Shown here in pieces: positions 16,666 through 25,527 of a stretch of DNA of 64,000 nucleotides. Position 1 is the first letter of the stretch, and every line of letters starts with the position of its first letter. This stretch comes from Lachnospiraceae bacterium. GTDB lineage: Bacteria > Bacillota > Clostridia > Lachnospirales > Lachnospiraceae. The translations under genes were made by a program, and so were the position numbers. The stretch covers positions 1-64,000 of the forward strand of contig SVEL01000004.1 of the NCBI GenBank assembly GCA_015057425.1, written 5' to 3'. The notes under the pieces were generated by a model. It searched no databases. It saw only the letters and a program-made list of their open reading frames with translations, and had not been told where the DNA came from.

Positions 16666-17844
16666 TTATAAATCAAAAAAATCTATTAATATTCTTGGCT
16701 TATGTAGAATTAACTTTTCCCTGTCAACCTCATATATATCTACAAGTTCACCGGCAATATTTTCCGCAGATTCCATATTTGCAACTGCAATCAGGATAAA
16801 ATCATAATTTTGATTTTTTATTTCGCCAGGAGTTCTTACATCATATCTGCTTTTTTCAAATTTTTTATAATTTTTATCCACCCACGCAACTATATTACAG
16901 TAATTATTCTGTTCTATCTGCTTATAGTATGATTTTCCAACATCCCCTGCGCCATAAATGATTACATTTGTCTCAGGTACAATCATTTCATAGGGAAACA
17001 TAAAAAATCTTTTTATATCTGCCTCTATAAAACGCATAGAATGAATTCCATAAGTAACTCTATATTTTAACTGTTTCATAAGAACATCTGACATATAGTG
17101 ATTCTCAAAATATTCTTTTACAAACACATACACTTTATTCCAATAACTCATATAGTAATCCTGAATAGAATGGATTGCAGAATCTTCCCTTAATCTATAA
17201 TAGTAAAATGGAACACCGGTTATGCATATACTATCAATCTGAGACATCAGCGCATATACAGCCATTACATCTTCTGAATTTTTCATATCCAAAGGAACCT
17301 TTTTCTGAATTTCCCAAAACTTGTCCTTTTTACATGTATAACACCATAATGTCCCTGCAATACCGGTCTTTTTCTTGTAATTCCATATATTGTTATATAC
17401 ATACTCTATGGATTTGTCGCTTTTTGAATAAATTCCCTCCTCTAAAATACATTGTCTTACTTCTATGCTGTTTTTCCCCACCATATAAAATTTTTGTGTT
17501 GATACAACATCTACACCTGTTTCTTTAGCCAGGTTGTATACTTCTTCATACATATTTTCTGCAATATAGTCATCACCATCCACAAAACCTATAAATTCGC
17601 CTTTGGCACGTTCTATACCTGTATTTCTGGCACTTGTAACACCACCATTTTCTTTGTGGATAACAATAAGTCTACTATCCTTTTCCGCCATTTCATCAAG
17701 GAGTCTTCCTGTCGAATCTGTAGAGCCATCATCCACCACTATTATTTCTATGTCTTGCAATGTTTGATTCACAACACTTTCAACGCATTCAACTATATAA
17801 TCTTCAACATTATATGCTGGTATAATTATGCTTATCTTTGGCAT
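16666..17844 (-). CDS. GT2 glycosyltransferase with Rossmann-like tail (paralogue 1)
   Basis: 392 residues. The N-terminal GT-A domain has KISIIIPAYNVEDYIVECVE (about residues 3-22), then VVDDGSTDSTG and GFVDGDDYI carrying the DxD. Helical middle, then from about residue 290 a GAG-type nucleotide-binding fold (VIIYGAGDVGKSYYKQI, then VAWVDKNY). It is very similar along its length to the next gene upstream (17866), evidence for a tandem duplication. The spacing to it is 21 nt. It likely adds a sugar to the island's glycan; specificity is unknown. Confidence 0.88.
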   Translation of the reverse strand: MPKISIIIPAYNVEDYIVECVESVVNQTLQDIEIIVVDDGSTDSTGRLLDEMAEKDSRLIVIHKENGGVTSARNTGIERAKGEFIGFVDGDDYIAENMYEEVYNLAKETGVDVVSTQKFYMVGKNSIEVRQCILEEGIYSKSDKSIEYVYNNIWNYKKKTGIAGTLWCYTCKKDKFWEIQKKVPLDMKNSEDVMAVYALMSQIDSICITGVPFYYYRLREDSAIHSIQDYYMSYWNKVYVFVKEYFENHYMSDVLMKQLKYRVTYGIHSMRFIEADIKRFFMFPYEMIVPETNVIIYGAGDVGKSYYKQIEQNNYCNIVAWVDKNYKKFEKSRYDVRTPGEIKNQNYDFILIAVANMESAENIAGELVDIYEVDREKLILHKPRILIDFFDL

Positions 17845-17865
17845 TAATCTTCACACTTTCTTTAC

Positions 17866-19056
17866 CTATATTTCAATAAAATCTATTAACCCATTTGGTA
17901 CATATACTATTATTTTTTTACGCTCCACATTATATTTATTGCAAATTTCTTCTCCTATAGATTCCGCCATAGTTTTATCAATTACAGCTATTAAAATATA
18001 ATCAAATTTGAGAGTCTTTATTTCTTCCGGACTTTTTATCTGATATTTACTATTAGAAAAGTTTTCGTAACGTACATCCACCCACGCAACTATATTACAA
18101 AATTTATTCTTATTTATTTGATTGTAATATGACTTTCCTACGCCTCCTGCTCCATACAAAATAATATCCGAACCCTTTGGAACAAGTTCATATGGAAACA
18201 TATGAAAATTGGTAGCCCCACTTTGTAGGAAGCGTAGTGAAAACAAATCATTAACTGTTTTATATTTCAACTGTCTCAGTAAAGCTTCTGACATATAATG
18301 CTTAGAATAATACTCTTTGATAAACAGATATCTCCTATTCAAATCTGACATGAAATTTTCTTGAACACTATTAACAGCAGAATTATCTCTCATTCTATAA
18401 CAATAATAGGGATCGTCCGTGATACATACCTTATCAACCGTGGTAACTAACGAATACACCAGCATCTCATCCTCTGCATATGTCACTTCATTTGATATTT
18501 TAAACTGCACTTTCTCTAACTTGTCCCTTTTATAGATATTACACCACAAATCAGGAAGTAAACCACTCTTTTTCTCCGGATTCCATATGTTATTCCAGAC
18601 ATATTCTATACTTTTGTCCTCCCTTGAATAAACACCTTCCGCAAGCTTTCCGCCCTGTAAGGTGGCTTTCCTTGTTCCATTAGCACTATGTACTCTATAA
18701 AACTTCTGAGAAAAAACAATATCTGCATCGTTTTCTTCTGCCAGCTTATACAGATTTTCATACATATCCGGTGCTATGTAATCATCGCCATCTACAAATC
18801 CTATATATTCTGACTTTGCACATCGTAACCCTGCATTTCTGGCACTTGTCACGCCACCATTTTCTTTGTGTATAACCACAATTCTGTCATCTTTTTCTTT
18901 CATTTCATCAAGTAGTCTTCCTGTAGCATCCTGTGAACCATCATTTACAACTATTATTTCTATATCTTTATATGTCTGTCTTGTAATGCTTTCAATGCAT
19001 TCTGTTATATATTCTTCTACGTTGTACGCCGGTACAATTATACTAATCTTAGACAT
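17866..19056 (-). CDS. GT2 glycosyltransferase with Rossmann-like tail (paralogue 2)
   Basis: 396 residues. The domains are as in its tandem paralogue: KISIIVPAYNVEEYITECIE (about residues 3-22), VVNDGSQDATG, and GFVDGDDYIA with the DxD, then DIILYGAGGVGKSYYNQI and VAWVDVRY in the C-terminal module. The ATG at 19056 is preferred because GGAG sits 8 nt upstream; an in-frame start 11 codons earlier lacks one. It is the first gene of the leftward set running to the LicD at 10998, and diverges from the VOC gene. Confidence 0.88.
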   Translation of the reverse strand: MSKISIIVPAYNVEEYITECIESITRQTYKDIEIIVVNDGSQDATGRLLDEMKEKDDRIVVIHKENGGVTSARNAGLRCAKSEYIGFVDGDDYIAPDMYENLYKLAEENDADIVFSQKFYRVHSANGTRKATLQGGKLAEGVYSREDKSIEYVWNNIWNPEKKSGLLPDLWCNIYKRDKLEKVQFKISNEVTYAEDEMLVYSLVTTVDKVCITDDPYYCYRMRDNSAVNSVQENFMSDLNRRYLFIKEYYSKHYMSEALLRQLKYKTVNDLFSLRFLQSGATNFHMFPYELVPKGSDIILYGAGGVGKSYYNQINKNKFCNIVAWVDVRYENFSNSKYQIKSPEEIKTLKFDYILIAVIDKTMAESIGEEICNKYNVERKKIIVYVPNGLIDFIEI

Positions 19057-19093
19057 ATTTTTCTCTCCTTCTTGTTTCATATTCAACAAATAA

Positions 19094-19122
19094 TTGTAAA
19101 CTTCTTTAAAATACCTTATAAT
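19094..19122 (+). promoter_or_regulatory. SigmaA promoter of the VOC gene
   Basis: TTGTAA (19094-19099) and a perfect TATAAT (19117-19122) are 17 bp apart, 34 nt before the ATG at 19156. Confidence 0.7.
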
Positions 19123-19155
19123 ATACTAAATTAAACTACGGAGGATTATCTGAAT

Positions 19156-19542
19156 ATGAAAGTTCATCACATAGGCTATTTAGTTAAAAATATAGAAAAA
19201 TCAATTACCGAATTTAAGAAGCTTGGTTATACAGGTGATAATGTCACCAGAGACGAATATCGCGGAATTGATATTTGTTTTATGGAAAATAATGGATACA
19301 TCGTTGAATTGATCAGTCCGTATCACGATGCTTCAACTGTTTCCGGCTTAATGAAGAAGTATAAAAACTCTCCTTATCATCTGTGTTATATCAGCGACAA
19401 CCTATCAGAGGATATCGACAAACTTTCTTCTGACGGTTATACACAGATAGATATCCCTACCGAAGCTCCTGCCATAAATGGCAAAAAAGTAGTATTTATG
19501 ATGAACATAAATATCGGTTTAATAGAACTCGTGGAAGCATAA
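19156..19542 (+). CDS. VOC (glyoxalase-fold) family protein
   Basis: 128 residues, one vicinal-oxygen-chelate domain: HHIGYLVKNIEKSITEFKKL (about residues 4-23) with the N-terminal metal-type His, then FMENNGYIVELISP with a metal-type Glu, and a second half ending INIGLIELVEA. It is closest in style to methylmalonyl-CoA epimerase-like VOC proteins. It is the only rightward gene within 19 kb of leftward glycan genes and has its own promoter. It could isomerise or epimerise a small acyl substrate for the island, but that is a guess. Its 3' end faces the GNAT-like gene (3 nt apart) and no terminator is seen between them. Confidence 0.8.
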   Translation: MKVHHIGYLVKNIEKSITEFKKLGYTGDNVTRDEYRGIDICFMENNGYIVELISPYHDASTVSGLMKKYKNSPYHLCYISDNLSEDIDKLSSDGYTQIDIPTEAPAINGKKVVFMMNINIGLIELVEA

Positions 19543-19545
19543 CAA

Positions 19546-20541
19546 TTATTTTTCCATATAACCATATACACTTCTATCCTGGTCTGCATCTCCTACATAG
19601 AGATGCATTCCATCAGTGTTACTTATATAAAATATATCTTTATTTTCTTTCAATACAGGCTCAGAAAAATGAGGAATTACATTTTTGTCATCTTTATCAT
19701 GTAACAAAAAACCTGCTGCCGTAAGATACTCCCCATCTATGCCGATATTATAAAAATCAAGAAATTCATATCCTTTTGATTTCATAAGTATATCAAAAGC
19801 TTCGCCCAATTCCGAAATATCTTTATCTTCTCCTATAAAATCAACTATTTTACAACTCTTCGAACCCAAAGCTTCTACTTCACGCATAACAATAATAGAA
19901 TTCCACTTTTTTTCTTCATCTAAAACTTTATATACATTATAGTTATGTTTTGACTCATCAAAATATCTGTGTTTCACACACCACATATCTTTTCGCGGAA
20001 CATTTTCTTCATACCTTTTAAAGTCAAAGTTTTCAAGTTCTATTGCTTCTGTTATCAGTTCAAGGCTATTATGTCCCTTTTTATATTCACTTCTCTTTAC
20101 CTCATCAATATCTGCTATTTTGAAATCACTTACATAGCCAATTTTATAATAATGATTCATTTTTCCGGAGCTATAGCCAAGCCATTTGTAAAGCGGTATT
20201 ACATTTTTTCTTACACCGCAACTGGAAACTGACCTAAATCCCATATCTTCCGATATGTACTTAAGAAGAGAAATTGATGAAAAATCATTGCTTGATTTGT
20301 TTCCATACAGTAGCACTAACTGCGCATCCTTCCCTTTGCCTTCATTGGTTATAATTATACCACAGGCTCCATATATCTCATCGCTTATTTCACCTTTTCC
20401 TATAACAAACCAAAGCTTATCAAATGCCACATGAAACTGTTGATAATATTTAACACTAAGCTTCCACTCCTGACTTATAAACTCACGTATTTCCTCAAGC
20501 TCGTTTAAATACGCCTGCCTGACTACCACTTTCTCTTCCAT
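19546..20541 (-). CDS. GNAT-like acetyl/acyltransferase, two-domain
   Basis: 331 residues. The N-terminal half has GNAT features: ACGIIITN, LVLLYGNKSSNDF, SVSSCGVRKNVIPLYKWLGY (about residues 106-125). The C-terminal half (about 145-331) looks like a second, diverged GNAT-like fold (NSIIVMREVEALGSKSCKIV, then FLDFYNIGIDGEYLTAAGF). The ATG at 20541 is preferred, with GGAG 6 nt upstream. It is the last gene of the leftward fkbH operon. It may N-acylate an amino sugar or the amino group made by the neighbouring aminotransferase; no direct evidence of the substrate. Confidence 0.65.
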   Translation of the reverse strand: MEEKVVVRQAYLNELEEIREFISQEWKLSVKYYQQFHVAFDKLWFVIGKGEISDEIYGACGIIITNEGKGKDAQLVLLYGNKSSNDFSSISLLKYISEDMGFRSVSSCGVRKNVIPLYKWLGYSSGKMNHYYKIGYVSDFKIADIDEVKRSEYKKGHNSLELITEAIELENFDFKRYEENVPRKDMWCVKHRYFDESKHNYNVYKVLDEEKKWNSIIVMREVEALGSKSCKIVDFIGEDKDISELGEAFDILMKSKGYEFLDFYNIGIDGEYLTAAGFLLHDKDDKNVIPHFSEPVLKENKDIFYISNTDGMHLYVGDADQDRSVYGYMEK

Positions 20542-20566
20542 ATTGTTCTCCATTCCGAAGTATTTA

Positions 20567-21637
20567 CTAATTACACAATCTTTTCTTTGCCATAAGCATA
20601 TTTTCTATTAATTTGTCGTAATCATCTACATTTAGATTACCCATATTTCCTACTCTTACGATCCTGTCTTTAAGTTCACCGCCATTCGGTGTAACCACCA
20701 TATCAAATTCATTTTTTAACAAGAGATACAAATCATAAGCATATCCATCTATAAGAATAGGCGTAACCGCATTTGACAAAGTATAGCCCGGTACATTGAA
20801 ACCATTTTCCGATAATGCCTTTCTAAAATATATTGCATTTTCTTCTTTTTCTTTAATAACAGTATCAATTCCCTTTTTATAATATCTGTTTACCATATCA
20901 GAAAGTTCCATACACACTCCTACAGCAGGAGTAAATGGTGTTTGTCCTCTTTCGAAATTTTTCAGATAATCCTTAAAATCAAAGTACATTGTTTTAGGTT
21001 CTATGTTATACACTCTTTCTTCAAGTATCTTAGCACTTAATATCACAAATGACATACCAGGTGCTAATGCAAGTGCCTTTTGAGAACTGAAAATCAATGC
21101 GTCAATGCCGTACTTGTCTGCATAAATCTCATCCATAAATGCTGCACCAATAGCATCAACAATAAAATACGCATTATTACGTTTACAGAAATCCGACATA
21201 ATATTCAAATCATATAACTTTCCAATAGATGTTTCATCCAAATTTACAAGAAGACCCGTATAACCTTTATTGTCGTATTCTGAAAGCATATCAGCCGTTA
21301 AATTATCTTCAAATGGAACTTTTATATCCGTATAACTAATATTATGTATATTACATATCTGACAAAATCTCTGTCCAAATGTTCCACCATTTATAATCAG
21401 CAGCTTATCCTCTTCTGTAAAGCAATTTATCACCGTCGCTTCCATAGCTGCTGTTCCTGACGCAGTAAGATATATGGTTTTTGCATCATCTCTCGCTCCA
21501 AGAATTTTTTTAAGTTTATCATCTGTATCAAGCATCATCTTAGAAAATTCTTCTGTTCTAAAGTACGGTATCTGTCTGCTTCTGACATCTAAAGTTTCAT
21601 GAAACATCTCTACCGGACCTACTGTAAATATCTTCAT
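20567..21637 (-). CDS. Class V PLP aminotransferase (PhnW-like)
   Basis: A 356-residue fold-type I, class V aminotransferase. The start MKIFTVGPVEM and TASGTAAMEATVINC (about residues 58-72) fit the family. The PLP lysine is in IFSSQKALALAPG (about 186-198), preceded by FIVDAIGA with the PLP-binding Asp. The nearest well-known enzyme type is 2-aminoethylphosphonate-pyruvate transaminase or serine-glyoxylate/phosphoserine-type transaminases. It lies 4 nt from the nucleotidyltransferase and is probably translated with it. This pairing suggests it makes the amino compound that is then nucleotide-activated. No PEP mutase is visible in the window, so phosphonate is not demonstrated. Confidence 0.82.
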   Translation of the reverse strand: MKIFTVGPVEMFHETLDVRSRQIPYFRTEEFSKMMLDTDDKLKKILGARDDAKTIYLTASGTAAMEATVINCFTEEDKLLIINGGTFGQRFCQICNIHNISYTDIKVPFEDNLTADMLSEYDNKGYTGLLVNLDETSIGKLYDLNIMSDFCKRNNAYFIVDAIGAAFMDEIYADKYGIDALIFSSQKALALAPGMSFVILSAKILEERVYNIEPKTMYFDFKDYLKNFERGQTPFTPAVGVCMELSDMVNRYYKKGIDTVIKEKEENAIYFRKALSENGFNVPGYTLSNAVTPILIDGYAYDLYLLLKNEFDMVVTPNGGELKDRIVRVGNMGNLNVDDYDKLIENMLMAKKRLCN

Positions 21638-21641
21638 AATA

Positions 21642-22373
21642 CTATTCCTCTAAATTCCCATCAATCTCCGATAAGTGATTAAGAATTCTTTCATAATCAT
21701 CAAAATAATCAATTTCCGACCAAAACATACCTTCTACATCTTTTGTAAATATATCTCTTTCATTGTTATCTGTAAAAGAATATATAACATTTTCCCACCA
21801 AAGCTTGTGTTGCTGTGAGCCAATAAGTTCATTCATTCTTTCTTTAAACTTATCTATAAACACGCTTTGAACTTTCGCCATACCTACATATTCACATTTT
21901 CTCTTCTGAAGCGGAAGTTCTTTACCATATTCTTTTACGCAACCACTATCAGTAGTAGCAAAGAAATAATCACCTGTAGCTGTTCTTGTTTTATCTACCA
22001 TCAACACGACTTCTCTCTTATCTTCCACAAGCATTTTTAATATCTGCTTTGAAAAATAAACATCTGCATTAAGAATTATTACATCCTCATCACTTTTTAA
22101 CTCTTCCTGCGCAAACCACAGACTTGCTATGCTGTTTGTAACATCATAAAATGGATTGTAATAGTATTTTACAGCTTTATCTTTCAAAATATCTCTTATT
22201 ACTTCCTGCTGATATCCCACACATACTACTACTTCAAATCCCTCTTCCAAAAGCATATCAACTGTTCTTCTTATTAATGGTACTCCATTGATAGGTAATG
22301 TTGACTTTGGTACTGCCTTTACCATTCGAGATATTCTTGTTCCCTTACCCGCTGCTAAAAGTATTGCTTTCAT
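21642..22373 (-). CDS. LicC/PntC-like cytidylyltransferase-type nucleotidyltransferase
   Basis: 243 residues, one NTP-transferase domain. The signature is AILLAAGKGTRISRMVKAVP (about residues 3-22) with the conserved Lys in PKSTLPINGVPLIRR. FYDVTNSIASLWFAQ (about 74-88) is the segment typical of phosphocholine or aminoethylphosphonate cytidylyltransferases rather than of hexose-1-P enzymes. NADVYF gives a metal-binding Asp. It overlaps the tandem LicD gene by 4 nt (ATGA), so the two are translationally coupled. Expected role: activate a small phospho- or phosphono-amine as a CMP/CDP derivative for LicD. Confidence 0.8.
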   Translation of the reverse strand: MKAILLAAGKGTRISRMVKAVPKSTLPINGVPLIRRTVDMLLEEGFEVVVCVGYQQEVIRDILKDKAVKYYYNPFYDVTNSIASLWFAQEELKSDEDVIILNADVYFSKQILKMLVEDKREVVLMVDKTRTATGDYFFATTDSGCVKEYGKELPLQKRKCEYVGMAKVQSVFIDKFKERMNELIGSQQHKLWWENVIYSFTDNNERDIFTKDVEGMFWSEIDYFDDYERILNHLSEIDGNLEE

Positions 22374-24004
22374 CCATTGTCCTCCTCTTCTGCATATTTA
22401 TATAAATCACCAATTTCTATAACTGCCGGTGCATGTTTTGATGTTCTTAAAAATATAGGCAAAAATTCTTTATATCTATACCCATATGCATATTCCAAAT
22501 AACTATCTAAATCCTTTGTTGCATAAAACATTTTTCCTTCAAATTCCACCTCTTGCAAGTTTTCATATGTTTTACGCCAATTTACAGGATTATTTGTAAA
22601 ATTCGCCCATATATCAATAAATGTCAGCCCCTCACTTGGCTCTTTTACGCAAGTTGCATACTTCATAAATTTATTAAATGCGTATTTATTACCTTTTTTT
22701 GCAAGTTTAAGATAATACCATTTTTTTATTTTATTTCGCTCGCTATATGCACCTATGTGCGACCATGTCATCGTCTTATAGAATTTACAAATTCTATTCT
22801 GCCACATTCGTTTTATAGGATTTTTAGGTGCATTAAATATAGGTAAAATATCTATAAGAACACCTGGATGTGTAGAAAATCTCTCTCTGTTTGCTTTAGA
22901 ATACTTAGTATCATTTCTTTTTAACTGGGTATATGTAAGATTACAATCCTTATCACTTTCCTGTGTTTTCAAGAAATACTTTTCATTGTCAAGCTCTTCG
23001 TCAGCAATCTTTAAAAACTTTTCATATTCCTCATATAGCATAAATACATCTACATCATCATCCCACGGAACAAACCCTTTATGCCGATATGCCCCCAGTG
23101 CAGTACCTGCTCCAAGTATGTATTTTATTCCGTTTTTACGGCAAATTCTGTCAAACTCACATAATAGTTCAGTCTCAATCAACTGTATTCTTCTAAGAAT
23201 TTCTCCACCTATAAGCTCAAACTTTATCATAGGTGTATGATTTATAACTTCATCAATTTTTTTACCATATCTGTATCCAACATATGACTCAATATCCTTT
23301 ACCACATATACTTCTCTATCACAAAATTTTTGTCTTTCTGGATTTTCAAAATACTTTATTTCCATTCCTTTCGGATTACTTTTATCATAATCCGGAATAA
23401 ATACATATTTCGTCTTTTCATTATTGCGTGTCAATGTATTAAATACATGCTTAAAAGTGTACTTATTTCTCCGAAAATAATAGTAAGTTCTTACCAAATA
23501 CTTGATTTTAACCCTTCCCCGTTGCAAAAGTTTTTTATTTATCTTATCCGAATACAAACATCTAGTATAACTTATAAAGCAACGCCTAAATTTCTTATAT
23601 TCCTTAATCGTATCCCCCGCATAAAATATAGGTTTTACAATTATATAAAAATCATAATATTTTTCGTCCTGTTCTCTTCCTTCACCAAGGATAACTCTGC
23701 TTCGTTTACATATTCTTGCATAAAGTTCTTCAAACTGCGGAGTATTCTCACCCGTCATAGTATAATACTTTGTTCCTTTATACTTTTCTTCAAAGAGACT
23801 TAAAAATCTAACATATTCTTCATAAAAAAGTCCGATTGTAACTCTTGGTGTCCATTTCAAAAAACCTTTTTCTACATATGCTGCAAGTGCTGAATCTTCT
23901 ATTAACATATAGGTAAGGTTATTTTCTTTACACACCTCTTCAACCAAATCTAACAGTTCTAATGCAACCTCTTGTGAAGGCCACAATTTCTTTACATTTT
24001 CCAT
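22370..24004 (-). CDS. Tandem LicD protein with a degenerate first domain
   Basis: 544 residues. The C-terminal LicD domain is intact: ILGAGTALGAYRHKGFVPWD (about residues 283-302) followed by DDVDVFMLYEEYEKFL. The N-terminal roughly 230 residues are a second copy in which the same stretch reads LIEDSALAAYVEKGFLKWTP, then RVTIGLFYEEYVRFL. There the acidic metal-binding triad is gone, so the domain is probably catalytically dead and used for binding or dimer regulation. The ATG at 24004 is preferred (GGAG 6 nt upstream). Its 3' end overlaps the nucleotidyltransferase gene by 4 nt, arguing that LicD uses that enzyme's product. Confidence 0.85.
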   Translation of the reverse strand: MENVKKLWPSQEVALELLDLVEEVCKENNLTYMLIEDSALAAYVEKGFLKWTPRVTIGLFYEEYVRFLSLFEEKYKGTKYYTMTGENTPQFEELYARICKRSRVILGEGREQDEKYYDFYIIVKPIFYAGDTIKEYKKFRRCFISYTRCLYSDKINKKLLQRGRVKIKYLVRTYYYFRRNKYTFKHVFNTLTRNNEKTKYVFIPDYDKSNPKGMEIKYFENPERQKFCDREVYVVKDIESYVGYRYGKKIDEVINHTPMIKFELIGGEILRRIQLIETELLCEFDRICRKNGIKYILGAGTALGAYRHKGFVPWDDDVDVFMLYEEYEKFLKIADEELDNEKYFLKTQESDKDCNLTYTQLKRNDTKYSKANRERFSTHPGVLIDILPIFNAPKNPIKRMWQNRICKFYKTMTWSHIGAYSERNKIKKWYYLKLAKKGNKYAFNKFMKYATCVKEPSEGLTFIDIWANFTNNPVNWRKTYENLQEVEFEGKMFYATKDLDSYLEYAYGYRYKEFLPIFLRTSKHAPAVIEIGDLYKYAEEEDNG

Positions 24005-24031
24005 ACTCTGCTCCATTTCATTATCATAAGT

Positions 24032-25525
24032 CTATATTAAAATATTTTTTAACTGTACATAAGCCTCTTGTCCCGCATTTCCTCCAAAATTAGTAAATGC
24101 CTGTTTCAGATTGTTCATACGTTCTTCCTTCTTTTCATCTATGCCGCATTTAACATTTTCAATAAATTCCAAGAAGGTTATACCGCCATCACCAAATCTG
24201 AAATAGTTAAGATTTCGGTTAATAACAGCTTCCTTTATAACTTCTTCAGAGATTTTTCCCTGGAATATCATAACGGGTTTTTCCGTTATCATATACTCAT
24301 TTATAAGCGAACTCCATGTAGATATCATCGCATCGGAATAGGCAAATGAATATTTATATTCACCGTAAGTATCAATGACACAATTATTTGATTCAATTAA
24401 TTGTTTTTCAAAGTACTCTATGTACTCAATGCATTCTTTTGCACTATCATACACTTTATTTTTAAGCAACGGATGCGGTCTCCATATTAAACCAACGTCA
24501 TCTCTGTCTTTTATTGCTTCCAATATTTCATCATGAAAGCGGACTGCATAATTATTGCCTGTCTTTAATGCATTTTCAAAAGAGCGTGGAAAATAATTCA
24601 GGTGTGTATTAAGCAGGAATACCTTTTTCCCTTCCAGTTTCTCTTTCCATTCTTCCGGCATGTCTACATTTTCTTTTGTATATTTTCTTACGGCATCAGC
24701 TTTAGGAGAACCGGTTACCATCAGACGTTTGTCACTGAATCCCAAACTCATAAATAATTCTTTTACACGTTCAGACTGAACTATAATCTTGTCTGAATAA
24801 AGTGTTCCCGGCTGTATAAAAAGAAAACTGCTTTTAGTCACGTCATATGTACTAAATGTGAAATACGGACTATATACCAGACACTCCGTATGTTTTTTAA
24901 TATTTTTAGAATAATATTCTTCAGGAATACTGGTGATTTTATTGGCATTATCATATGGATTGTGAATTATTATAATCTCAGGATGTTCTTTCTCTACGTC
25001 ATATCCTCTATAATCAATTATATTGATCTCTTTCGGATATTCCATTCCTTCATAAGACATTGTAATGTTGTCTTTGTCCGCTATATTGTAATATGGAATA
25101 GGAACTACCGACACATGGCATTCATCATCTTTCATTGCCGCTTCCCATATGCTTTCCATTGCTGTCCACATTGAAAGCTTATATGGAAGAAATAGTATTT
25201 TCAGTTTTTCACATTTTATCTCATCAGTAATAGATTTTTCTATTTTCTCTATATGAAGTTTCAATAACGTTGCGTAATGTTCTGTAGCATCCAAATTATT
25301 AAAAGCTTTGTAAAGTATTTCGCATAATTCTTCAAGAAGCCTGACCGTCCTTGTATCACATCCACAGTGCTCTTCTATATTTTCTCCGATAGTAATTGCC
25401 ATCTGCTGAGATAACTGAAGAATTTCTGTTTTTTCACTATATGTTCTATTATTTTTCAGGTCATCTGCTGCTTTATAAAGTAAATCAATACTATCTAACA
25501 GACGCTTCTTTTCATAACATCTCAT
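24032..25525 (-). CDS. CDP-glycerol glycerophosphotransferase-like protein
   Basis: 497 residues. An N-terminal helical region of about 110 residues of unknown role precedes a GT-B-like domain related to TagF/CDP-glycerol glycerophosphotransferases: MVTGSPKADAVRK (about 267-279), VFLLNTHLNYFPRSFENALK, the hallmark LIWRPHPLLKNKVYD (about 341-355), and STWSSLINEYM. It has no membrane segment. It lies 3 nt upstream-coupled to the ACP gene. It likely transfers a polyol-phosphate or similar unit onto the glycan; the donor cannot be read from sequence. Confidence 0.75.
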   Translation of the reverse strand: MRCYEKKRLLDSIDLLYKAADDLKNNRTYSEKTEILQLSQQMAITIGENIEEHCGCDTRTVRLLEELCEILYKAFNNLDATEHYATLLKLHIEKIEKSITDEIKCEKLKILFLPYKLSMWTAMESIWEAAMKDDECHVSVVPIPYYNIADKDNITMSYEGMEYPKEINIIDYRGYDVEKEHPEIIIIHNPYDNANKITSIPEEYYSKNIKKHTECLVYSPYFTFSTYDVTKSSFLFIQPGTLYSDKIIVQSERVKELFMSLGFSDKRLMVTGSPKADAVRKYTKENVDMPEEWKEKLEGKKVFLLNTHLNYFPRSFENALKTGNNYAVRFHDEILEAIKDRDDVGLIWRPHPLLKNKVYDSAKECIEYIEYFEKQLIESNNCVIDTYGEYKYSFAYSDAMISTWSSLINEYMITEKPVMIFQGKISEEVIKEAVINRNLNYFRFGDGGITFLEFIENVKCGIDEKKEERMNNLKQAFTNFGGNAGQEAYVQLKNILI

Positions 25526-25527
25526 TA

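Noticed and set aside
20567-22373. A proven 2-aminoethylphosphonate pathway
   Set aside because: PEP mutase is absent from the window and the TPP enzyme is MenD-like rather than a phosphonopyruvate decarboxylase, so only a tailoring cassette of unknown amine is claimed.
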